This document shows positions 35,080 to 45,592 of a stretch of 64,000 bases of DNA, one piece after another. The stretch spans positions 14,113,394-14,177,393 of the forward strand of contig OX578280.1 in assembly GCA_951217055.1 (NCBI GenBank). The letters run 5' to 3'. The stretch is from Gerris lacustris. Lineage: Eukaryota > Arthropoda > Insecta > Hemiptera > Gerridae. The translations under genes were made by a program, and so were the position numbers. Positions within the stretch are counted from its first letter, which is position 1. Every line of letters starts with the position of its first letter. The notes below the pieces were generated by a model that ran no database searches, was not told where the DNA came from, and saw only the letters and a program-made list of their open reading frames with translations.

Positions 35080-35112
35080 AATAATGTCATTACTTAATGT
35101 AATGACATTATT
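35080..35112. repeat. Perfect hairpin
   Basis: AATAATGTCATTAC and its exact inverse separated by five bases. It lies in AT-rich DNA with no flanking gene, so it is not a likely terminator of anything visible. Confidence 0.7.
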
Positions 35113-35204
35113 AAAAACGGGGGAAAAATTTGATAAATTCGACAATAATGGTACTCTTGTAAAAGTTTAAACTCATAGCAAATGTTAAAAGTCTTATGGT
35201 TAAA

Positions 35205-36432
35205 TTTTCCAACATATTCGAGTACGAGTATCATTACCTACCCTTAAAAGTGTTATTAAATTATATAGAAATAGAACCATTAGTGCTTAACATTCCTGTC
35301 CTTTCTTTTCAGTAACATATTCGAGTGCGAGTACAATTACACTTTAATGTGGTATATTATATAGAAATAGTAGCATCGTTGCCTAACATTCCTGTCCTTT
35401 CTTCTTCAGTCAGTAACATATTCGAGTACGAGTACGATAACACTTTAAAGTGGTATATTATATTGAAATAGTAACATCGGTGCCTAACATTCCTGTCCTT
35501 TCTTCTCCAGTAACATATTCGAGTACGAGTACAATAACACTTTAAAGTGGTATATTATATTGAAATAGTAACATCGGTGCCTAACATTCCTGTCCTTTCT
35601 TCTCCAGTAACATATACGAGTACCATTACACTTTAAAGTGGTATATTATATAGAAATAGTAACATCGGTGCCTAACATTCCTGTCCTTTCTTCTCCAGTA
35701 ACATATACGAGTACCATTACACTTTAAAGTGGTATATTATATAGAAATAGTAACATCGGTGCTTAACATTCCTGTCCTTTCTTCTCCAGTAACATATTCG
35801 AGTACGAGTACAATAACACTTTAAAGTGGTATATTATATTGAAATAGTAACATCGGTGCCTAACATTCCTGTCCTTTCTTCTCCAGTAACATATACGAGT
35901 ACCATTACACTTTAAAGTGGTATATTATATAGAAATAGTAACATCGGTGCTTAACATTCCTGTCCTTTCTTCTCCAGTAACATATACGAGTAGGACAACA
36001 CTTTAAAGTGGTATATTTTATAGAAATTGTAACATCGGTGACTAACATTAATGTCCTTTCTTCTCCAGTAACATATTCGAGTACGAGTACAATAACACTT
36101 TAAAGTGGTATATTATATAGAAATAGTAACATCAGTGCCTAACATTCCTGTCCTTTCTTCTCCAGTCACATATTCGAGTACAAGTACGATAACACTTCAA
36201 AGCAGTATATTATATAGAAATAGTAACATCGGTGCCTAACATTCCTGTCCTTTCTTCTCCAGTAACATATTCGAGTACAAGTACGATAACACTTAAAAGC
36301 AGTATATTATATAGAAATAGTAACATCGGTGCCTAACATTCCTGTCCTTGCTTCTCCAGTAACATATACGAGTACAAGTACGATAACACTTCAAAGCAGT
36401 ATATTATATAGAAATAGTAACATGGATGCCTA
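35205..36432 (+). repeat. About 97-bp tandem repeat, 12-13 units
   Basis: Units contain GTAACATATTCGAGTACGAG, the palindrome ACTTTAAAGT, GGTATATTATATAG, TAACATCGGTGCCTAACATT and CCTGTCCTTTCTTCTCCAG. Period varies between about 89 and 101 bp. Alternating ATTCGAG and ATACGAG unit types suggest a higher-order pattern. Confidence 0.9.
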
Positions 36433-37048
36433 ACTCGCATTGCTGCGGAACAATACAAATATTTTCCGGTAGTAGGTAACAAGATACTTTATTTTACGAT
36501 AATAGGAATAAAAAAAAAAGTTTCCTTCCTTAAAAATTAAGTTAATCACAACACTTTTCATCTGGAAAAAAGTAATTATAATTGTTTTTAAAGAAGCCTT
36601 TACCTTACTGGAAATTTTCTCCTTTTTTTAGAAAAAGTATACTTTATTCTAATTCGTTGTACTAAAAGTTACAATTAATTTATATAAAAAAAAAAAATCT
36701 TAAAAAAGAAGCCATACAATAGCTGTCTTAATGAAGTTTGTTATACCTTTTCTTTTATATAATAGTATTTTTAATGATCAAAGCTGCATTATGAAGTAAA
36801 TATAAATTCACATTAAGAATTATTGTCTGCCGCCTCATTTAGACATTTATTGTTTATCACAATTATATCTTATCATATTTTGAACTAAAGTATAATTTAT
36901 ATACATTTTATTTTTTTGTTATCTTTCAAAAAAGTTGTTAGTATTTTTACACAATATGTAATTATAATAATAAATAATCTGGGTGCTAAAAGGCTGTGGA
37001 ATGCTTGGGACTGGAGTGTCGAAGGGCTGTATTAGTTATCCCTTACTT
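36433..37048. other. AT-rich intergenic, nothing recognised
   Basis: No gene or shared repeat. Confidence 0.4.
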
Positions 37049-38515
37049 TTTACTTTCTCATATAAAAAGAAAGTAGTGTGATGGCGCGAAAATTCAATTT
37101 TGATGGATTTACACGTTTTGAGGTCCCCTGAGTCCAAAAAAGTGTTGTTTGTTTAAAAAAAAATTCAAAAAATTGGCATTCATGTTCAGTAAAATCATTC
37201 CCCGAGGCGAAAACTGTTCCTACGATTTTGATTAAAAAAATTCTAAAATGTAATCCATTTAAATCGAATCTAACGATATAAGCCGTTTTCCACTAGACGT
37301 TAGGGAGCACAAAAAAAGTCGCCGAAGACAGTCACTCGGAAGTACTCGGGAATCATCGGGTACGCTCCACAGCCTTCCTCAACCCCCTTACGCTTACTCC
37401 TCTAGAACTTTAAACACGCACTCATTCTTAACTCTTCCCTTTACTTATACATATAATGTTTAACGAGATCATAGATTAAAAGAATGCTAATTACGTGGAA
37501 CTACTAATCCTCTTTAATTATTATAAACCAAAATAAAGACATCTTAAATAAAATAATTAATCTTTTACAAAATTAATAATAATTAGGTCGCTTTTATTAG
37601 ATATTTTAATGCATATTCCATTTTATGCATTACATTATTATTAATTAATACATATTTCATACTGCCAATTATTAATATAATGTTTATTAATATGATAAAT
37701 AATAAACTGAATATCTTACATATTTAGCATATTATTTATTGTTTAAATATTTAATTAAAAAAAATAGTCGTGTTGCAAAAATCAAACCAACCTTCTTAAA
37801 TTAAAATAATACTCAGATTATGTTCAAGATTTTATAATATTCTACGTAAATATATTAACATAATAATTTTTTTAATTTAAATCGATTAGTAAGAAATGGT
37901 TAATATGACCACCGGTGGATCATGTTATGATATTATAATATTTATTAAGAATATTAAAAGAAAAGGGTTTTTATTAATATCTAATAATAATGTTATATGT
38001 TATGTTTATATTTTAAACTGCTGGGAATTCTTAGAATACGTGGTGTCACACCAAAGAAGAACCTCTCTCCTAATCAGTTCTACATTATACTTTCTTGTAA
38101 AAAAAAATAGATTGACTTCTTGGAGGGGGTTCTTATAGCATTTTTATCTAAAATATTTTAGTTGCGTCTCGTGAAGAGAAGATAGGGTTAAATGCACTGC
38201 ACAGTATAGACACTAGTGGTGGGCGGGGCTAGACCCGATCGTACTCGACTGCCTTTGCTTCGGCTTTCTTCGGCGACTTTTTTTTGTGCTCCCTAACGTC
38301 TAGTGCCGTTTTCCCGGGAAAAATGTAGTTCCTGAGAAAATAGCTTTAAATAACGTGGACCGAGAGAGGCCGGGTTCGATTCCCCGCTGAGGAGAAGTTA
38401 TTTTAATGATAAATTATGATAAAATGTTCAATAATAATTAAATATTCATACGAAAACTAATAAATGGAAAACACTGGGCATAGTAATTATGAACTCGTAT
38501 ATGAGAAAGTTTATC
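37049..38515 (+). mobile_element. Family A repeat interrupted by a hAT-like element
   Basis: Starts TTTTTACTTTCTCATATA and ends CGTATATGAGAAAGTTT. Its sequence breaks at CCGTTTTC (37283-37290) and resumes with the duplicated CCGTTTTC at 38306, then CCGGGAAAAATG. The right part has GGGTTCGATTCCCCGC. Confidence 0.75.
37291..38305. mobile_element. hAT-like non-autonomous element, 8-bp TSD
   Basis: A 1015-bp insertion with terminal inverted repeats of about 38 bp starting CACTAGACGTTAGGGAGCAC and continuing through an A run into GTCGCCGAAGA. It is flanked by the 8-bp direct repeat CCGTTTTC. Eight-base target duplications and CA/TG ends fit hAT (P elements also make 8). The very AT-rich interior has no transposase. 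Edges are confirmed by the uninterrupted host repeats at 1260 and 24080. Confidence 0.9.
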
Positions 38516-38772
38516 TAAGTTGTCTCGAACCGAGTTTTTTAGCTGATAACAGAGCATGAGCATTATCAATTAAAGGAATTCCATTCTAGTGAATATTAGA
38601 TACTTTAAGCTTTGAAAGAGGAAGGGGAATGTCCGCCATCCGTCGTAGACTTGGGTGTCATAACAGAAAGTGGACTGTATGCCGCGGACAGTTAGTCCAC
38701 CATCCACCGCGGACTAGGGTGATCAAACAGAACGTGGATAATGTACAGCGTGAACTCGTCAACTCGCGTTCT

Positions 38773-39490
38773 TTTTAGGGTCCGTAGGCAAAACCAAGGA
38801 CCCTTATATTTTCCTGCGTGAGTCAGTCCGTCCGTCAGGTCGCCTGCTTTCACGGCTACACCTTTCGTCCAATCACTTTGAAATTTGTCATCTACGTGTC
38901 TTTTACCTACCCACATATTTTAAAAATATAGCGACTTAAAAAAAATATTTTTCAAAACAATTAGGGTAAAGAAACTTAAGGGTTATTTTTTTATTTTTTT
39001 ATTTTTTTTGTGATACCACCGTGAGGGGTATCATATGAAAGAGTACGTCAAAAATATATAATTCTTTGGTTATAACTTTGATAGGTCGGGCGTAGGCAAG
39101 TTTGAAGTGGGTGTGAAACGCTTATGTGAAGTGCAAAAAATCTGAAAAAATTCATAAACATTCTTCGACCAAAAGTAAAGATACCACTTTTTTGAAATTT
39201 CGAAAAAAATATTATTTTAATTTTTATTGACAAAATACGTTTTTTTTATTACTAAGGTCTTTTCGATGTATTTATATGGTTGTAGTCCGGTTCAGTGGCA
39301 TAGAAATACTTTATCGGAAGTTTGTTTATGTGTTTTGAGAATATCAGACCCATAGGATAGTTCAAAGTAAGCTTTTTAGCATTTTAAAAAACATCATCAA
39401 TAGGGTACTACTTAAACTATACAGGGTTGCCTACGGACCCTCGCTGTGTGCTGACTAGCACACACTTGACCTGTTTATTTGTTTTATTAT
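38773..39490 (+). mobile_element. Family B repeat
   Basis: AGGGTCCGTAGGCAAAACC at the left, TGCCTACGGACCCTCGCTG near the right, then CTGACTAGCACACACTTGAC. Termini are inverse over about 13 bp. No coding capacity. Confidence 0.6.
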
Positions 39491-39970
39491 CAGCTAGCAG
39501 TTCCTCCGATGAAGAAAGTTGCTTCTTCTGTTCGCGTTCAGGCAAGCAACACCGAAAAGAAAATGGATGCATGAAATAAGTGAGAAGAGTTCGGTGAGTT
39601 TCATCGTCTAACAGAAGGGATTTTATAGATAGTAATTCGGAAATATGATTTCATAAGATTCATCTTCTGCTATGATTTCTTTTAATTTCAAAAGATACAT
39701 CTTCTAGAATCTATAATATCGATACAAAGAAGACAAATAAAAGAAAGAACAAAAACATAATATAGTCTAAGTGGTGACGCTTATCATACAGAAAAATACA
39801 CTCCCACACAAGATCAACCAATTGCTCAGTAGATTCTTCGTCAATATTGCTTCAAGTTCTCCGCTAACTTGTGGAAAAATAGAATCGCAAATATGTCCAC
39901 TGTGGACAGCCGCCTTCTGTTTGACCCGGATAATGCAATATAACAGATCGGAGTCCGTGGTGGACAAATG
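39491..39970. other. Intergenic with a possible transposon-protein remnant
   Basis: At about 39490-39577 one plus frame reads SASSSDEESCFFC and on to CMK then a stop. The acidic-serine run before a CxxC pair resembles the C-terminal tail of some pogo/Tigger-type transposase genes, but the piece is under 30 residues and the match is from memory. Confidence 0.25.
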
Positions 39971-39975
39971 ACTTA

Positions 39976-40330
39976 TCTGCCACGGACAATCCGTGGTGGC
40001 AAAAAAGGCTTATCTGCCACGGACAGTCTGTGGTGTACAAAATGCTTATTTGCCACGAACAGTCCATGGTGGATAAAATGCCTATCTTCCACGGACAGTC
40101 CGTGGTGTACAAAATGCTTATCTGCCACGGACAGTCCGTGGTGGGAAAAAAGACTTATCTGCCACGGACAGTCCGTGGTGGCAAAAAAGGCTTATCTGCC
40201 ACGGACAGTCTGTGGTGTACAAAATGCTTATTTGCCACGAACAGTCCATGGTGGATAAAATGCTTATCTTACACGGACAGTCCGTGGTGTACAAAATGCT
40301 TATCTGCCACGGACAGTCCGTGGTGTTCAT
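39976..40330 (+). repeat. 36-bp minisatellite built on a perfect palindrome
   Basis: About ten units, each centred on CCACGGACAGTCCGTGG (8-bp stem, one-base centre), spaced by TGTACAAAATGCTTATCTG or TGGCAAAAAAGGCTTATCTG variants. The variant order repeats after five units (182 bp). Frames stay open because the unit is 12 codons long; they are not genes. Confidence 0.95.
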
Positions 40331-40857
40331 TTAGCATTTTTTAGATCTCAATTCTCTTTTAATAGATATCGGAAGATATTGGTTTTGAATGGTTTAATTT
40401 TACTTTTAAGTTTCACCACTGTCATCGAAATAATTACTTTCCAAAGAAAAAACTTTTAAATTAGAGATGACAGATAAATTTTCGCCCTTGAAAATAAGCA
40501 TTTATTGAAAACTAAAAACTCTAAAGGAAAAAAAAATCGAAAAACATTCAAAAGAAGCTTCTGTTTTAAAGCGTTACGGCATATGGTATGAGGGAATGAA
40601 AAAATCTTTTTCATTAAAAGAAGATTCCTTACAGCGTAAAAATCCTTTGACATATAACTCCACCTATACCCTTCTTTGTTACTTTACATTTTTTTTTTTT
40701 ACTCTCCATCTCCACCCCTAATGAATCGGCACCTTCATCAGAACTTTTTGAGACTTCCTTCGTCCTTTTTAATTATTTCACCTTTATACAAATCCGATTC
40801 CCTTTTTAACCCTTTTCTAAAAAAAACGAGATTAAAGATCAATACTAAATAAAAAGA
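40331..40857. other. Intergenic, nothing recognised
   Basis: No gene; several A and T runs. Confidence 0.4.
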
Positions 40858-41832
<975 letters not shown>

Positions 41833-41971
41833 GCATTTGCAGTGGTTTAAGTTGCATTTGCAGTGGTTTAAGTTGCATTTGCAGTGGTTTAAGTTGCATT
41901 TGCAGTGGTTTAAGTTGCATTTGCAGTGGTTTAAGTTGCATTTGCAGTGGTTTAAGTTGCATTTGCAGTGG
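41833..41971 (+). repeat. 21-bp minisatellite
   Basis: Six perfect units of GCATTTGCAGTGGTTTAAG plus TT and a partial seventh ending in GGCCGGC. Confidence 0.95.
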
Positions 41972-42014
41972 CCGGCAAGTGGTTTAAATGCGTGACGTTT
42001 GGTGTCAAATGAAA

Positions 42015-42260
42015 AAAGAGAACGCCTTCAGTACAAATTTATATGTATATGGTTTCTCTTTCAGTGCAAATTTATATGTATATAGTTTCCCCTTCAGTAC
42101 AAATTAATTCATGGTTTCTCCGTCAGTAAAAAGTTAATATGTATATGGTTTCCCCTTCAGTACAAATGTATATGTATATTGTTTCCTCTTCATTACAAAT
42201 TTATACGTATATGGTTTCTCTTGTAGTACAAATTTATATGTATATGGTTTCCCTTTACGC
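42015..42260 (+). repeat. Irregular 32-40-bp tandem repeat
   Basis: Six or seven diverged units of TCAGTACAAATTTATATGTA followed by TATGGTTTCTCT, with small indels. Confidence 0.8.
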
Positions 42261-42526
42261 TATGTGTCGTTAGAAATTGCGTTTATCGTGTCACCCTTTT
42301 ATTTTATTGCTTCCTAGCTTGCCAAAAGTAACTGTAAAATCTACTTGTCTGATTTTAATGAAATTTAAAAATTAGGTCATAATTTTCCCATTATTGGTCT
42401 CATATAAGTTTAAACATTCGGCGCCCATTTATTTTACTTCCTCATGCGCACAAACATACATTTGGTTACACCAATGTAATTTTTTTAAAATGACATTGGT
42501 GACTCCAGTAGGTACTTATTTAGTAC

Positions 42527-42823
42527 TGGAATCACCAATGTCACTCCAGTACTGGAGTCACCAATGTCACTCCAGTACTGGAGTCACCAATGTCACTCCA
42601 TTACTGGGGTCACCAATGTCACTCCAGTACTGGAGTCACCAATGTCACTCCAGTACTGGAGTCACCAATGTCACTCCAGTACTGGAGTCACCAATGTCAC
42701 TCCAGTACTGGAGTCACCAATGTCACTCCAGTACTGGAGTCACCAATGTCACTCCAGTACTGGAGTCACCAATGTCACTCCATTACTGGAGCCACCAATG
42801 TCACTCCATTACTGGAGTCACAG
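42527..42823 (+). repeat. 26-bp minisatellite built on a perfect palindrome
   Basis: About eleven units of ACCAATGTC then ACTCCAGTACTGGAGT then C. The 16-base core is its own inverse. Three or so units read CCATTACTGG, which breaks the palindrome in the centre. Because 26 is not a multiple of three, all three plus frames run open over it; none is a gene. Confidence 0.95.
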
Positions 42824-43255
42824 TTCAAAGAATAAATCAAATGACAAAAAATGGTTTCGAGGGATTTTTCATGCGTCCTATGTTATGTAAGGAAAAGTGG
42901 ACCCCCCCCCCCCCTAAATTGTATTAATATAATTATTTAAAATATTTTTACATTATAGACCGTTACGTGAACATTTTTCTGTAATCTCTATTAACATGTT
43001 ATATTTAAATAACAATCATTTTAGTATACATATATGTTTAATTGTTTTTATTTAATTTGTCATAATACAAATATGTAGATGACAAAAGAGTGGCAAACAT
43101 TCTTAAATTAATGAGTGTGGTTTAAATTAGAAACAGACTGTTCAAAATTAAATTACAAATTAAAAAAAATTTTTAGTTCATAGTATTTATATACATGTAT
43201 TTTTGGAACGAAGTTCCTTATGGCACGTTACACCGTGTGCGGAACCCGGGAGTGA
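42824..43255. other. AT-rich intergenic, partly shared with 52090-52240
   Basis: About 42838-43000 matches 52090-52240 in order: AAAATGGT, GGATTTTTCATG-like, a C run, TTTTTACATTATAGACCGTTACGTG. It may belong to the duplicated unit of the channel array or be a dispersed repeat. Confidence 0.35.
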
Positions 43256-43261
43256 ATCCGA

Positions 43262-43496
43262 AAAAACCGACAGTCACAAAACCGACCGTCACAAAACCGA
43301 CCGTCACAAAACCGACAGTCACAAAACCGACCGTCACAAAACCGACCGTCACAAAACCGACCGTCACAAAACCGACAGTCACAAAACCGACCGTCACAAA
43401 ACCGACAGTCACAAAACCGACAGTCACAAAACCGACAGTCACAAAACCGACCGTCACAAAACCTACCGTCACAAAACCTACCGTCACTAAATCGAC
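43262..43496 (+). repeat. 15-bp minisatellite
   Basis: About 15 units of AAAACCGACCGTCAC or AAAACCGACAGTCAC. The plus frame repeats KPTVT and the minus frame repeats VGFVT; both are by-products of a five-codon period. Confidence 0.95.
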
Positions 43497-44100
43497 CGAT
43501 TACCATAACTTGAGTAAAAGTTGACAGATTTAGTTGAAATTTGGTACACATGTTAATTTTACCAATGCCCAGGATGAGTTCGTTGGACACGTTATCCTCC
43601 CAAGCGTTCGCGCGCAACGTTAACATAAACTTCAAATGCAAAATTGGAATTTTAGGACGGGAAAAAATTCCAACTTCATCTATACAATGAGACAAACATT
43701 TTTTTTTTAGTAAAACTAACACCGACACCGCCATGAAGTGATAAAGATCGCTAAATTTATCAAAGCGGACCTAAAACTTTAAAATAGAGAAAACAACGTT
43801 TTTACCAATACCTTACGTTCTAATGTAACGATTTTAATCAATTTCAATATCATTGTCTAAAGTACAATTAAAACAGGCATGTAAAATTTCAACCTGATAC
43901 AAGCAGAAGTTTTTGTGTAGGGAAGAGATATATTTTATAATATTTAAATTAGTAGGCCGGGTAGATGAAGAACAATCCTATATCCTACCTACTACAACCA
44001 TACTCTTTAACTATAAACTCATCATTATTACTTTTTTCTCAATATTCAATACATATTTATTGTAAGACACTTGCTTCAATGATAAAAAAATAATATTCTT
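43497..44100 (+). mobile_element. Family C MITE-like repeat, left end lost
   Basis: Starts inside the family at ACTTGAGTAAAAGTTGACAG, immediately right of the 15-bp array, and runs to GACACTTGCTTCAATGA. A family E segment follows to 44274. Confidence 0.55.
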
Positions 44101-44274
44101 CTTTTATTTTTCTATTCACTTCGCTAAGTACAAACAGTTGGTTACTTTTAATTTTGTCTCTTTTCTATTTCCGCCATGTATAGGTCGTTAGCAACGTATA
44201 CTTAGCAGTGTGATTTTATAATTTATATTTAATGAAAAGCGTAAGAAACTTGGTTCCTACCGGGTGTCCCGTGA

Positions 44275-45270
44275 GGGCTGTTTCACACTAAACGGTTTTG
44301 GCCGTACGGGGTACGGCGAAATTTTTTTAATGGAGTATAGAAGGAGACGGGCACTTTCACATTACACGACGACGGCAAAAAGCCGTACGGCCGCCGTGTA
44401 GCAGCCATCCTCAAGCACTAAACTCATGGCGCGGCGACCGGATAGCCGCCGTGGACCCAGTAGTCTATTTGATCAAATGCAGGCTTTCACATTGGACGGC
44501 TTTTAGCCGTACGGCCAGTTTCTCGCCAGGTTTTACTATACAGTTCTTTTAATTTATTTAAATATTAATAATATTTATTTAATTTTTTTAATAATTAACA
44601 AAGGAAGAGATTAATGCAGAAGTGTTAAATACCCTTTTCCAAAATAGACCAGTGCTGTGGAACTAATATCTTGATTTATACAAAAATAGAAAAATGCTTA
44701 GAATGAAGTTTGTGAAGAATTGCAGCCAGATATTACGCCCCAGCCTTGGTATCCTCAGGCCTAAAATAACAAAACAATATTATAACAATTCTATTTAGTA
44801 AACTAATTATATTTGGATGTAGATTCAAATATACAGAGATAATTATAAACGTCAGATTATTATTTTAATTTTATTATAACTAACACTAACAAAATCGTAT
44901 TTTATATTTATAATTAATTTATAGTCTATATCTTTCATTAGTATGATGAATACGCTATTTTATAATATGTTTATTAAATTCAGTAAAAAAATTGTTTACG
45001 TTAAATCTTTTAACATAAAAGATCGGTTCATGAAATAATACTGCGGTTCCGTTCCAACCATATATAAATTATGTTTATGGCTTTTCTTTTTGCGACGATG
45101 ATGCAATAATTTGTTTATGGTTCATAGCACAGCACTTCACTACATTTTTAAAAACCTTCTGATTGGAAAAAAGCCGTGGACAAACCTGATAGTGTGAACA
45201 ACATGCCAATTCGGATTTTGCCGTACGGTTTTTTGCCGTACGGCAAAAACCGTATAGTGTGAAGCGGGCC
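44275..45270. mobile_element. Harbinger-like non-autonomous element, TGA duplication
   Basis: 996 bp. Left end GGGCTGTTTCACACTAAACG, right end inverted GGCCCGCTTCACACTATACG; both continue into GCCGTACGG. Flanked by TGA at 44272-44274 and 45271-45273. The related segment at 22241-22263 shows the uninterrupted target (GTGTCCCGCGACACCACAC), which supports the boundaries. The interior repeats GCCGTACGG several times. A 68-codon minus frame over the right end is unrecognised. Confidence 0.8.
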
Positions 45271-45371
45271 TGACACCACACATTTTTTATTTTTTTTAAT
45301 GATTTGCCAGGGATAACACCTAAATTATACGCATACGAATTTTCATATTTATAGACTGAATATTAAAGGCG

Positions 45372-45592
45372 GAAGCTTACGGTGCGTGGCTCGACCCAAT
45401 TTTCCGTGCAGCCTTTAGGCAATTTTATAAAAAAAAAGACGTATTTAGTAATTTATTTATTAAGTTATGTCACAGCTCCCCCTCTTTTCCTTAGCTGTCA
45501 AAATAAATTAAAGATCCTTTTCATGTCCTCCATAACCTTGTTAAAATATAATTTGTTAGTAACCGACGTTTGACTGTACTGGTGTAGTTGAT
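45372..45592 (+). promoter_or_regulatory. Conserved upstream block of channel copy 1
   Basis: Shares with the other two copies a GTGCAGCCTTTAGGCAATTT part (also copy 3), GTTATGTCACAGCTCCCCCT, CTTAGCTGTCAAAATAAATT, AACCTTGTTAAA and GTTTGACTGTACTGGTG before the ATG. Compared with copies 2 and 3 about 60 bp are missing near 45531, and that lost piece holds their TATA-like element. No other TATA box is clear here. Confidence 0.5.

Noticed and set aside
35080..35112. Hairpin as a transcription terminator
   Set aside because: No gene ends here and the DNA is eukaryotic; kept only as a structural repeat.
39976..40330. Regular 36-bp palindromic repeats resembling a CRISPR array
   Set aside because: Spacers are not unique but are variants of one sequence, there are no cas genes, and the context is eukaryotic. 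It is a minisatellite.
42394..42927. 177-codon plus frame and two shifted companions
   Set aside because: All three frames are open over the 26-bp array, the signature of a repeat and not of a gene.
43195..43734. Open frames on both strands rich in KPTVT, DSHKT or VGFVT
   Set aside because: By-products of the 15-bp minisatellite.
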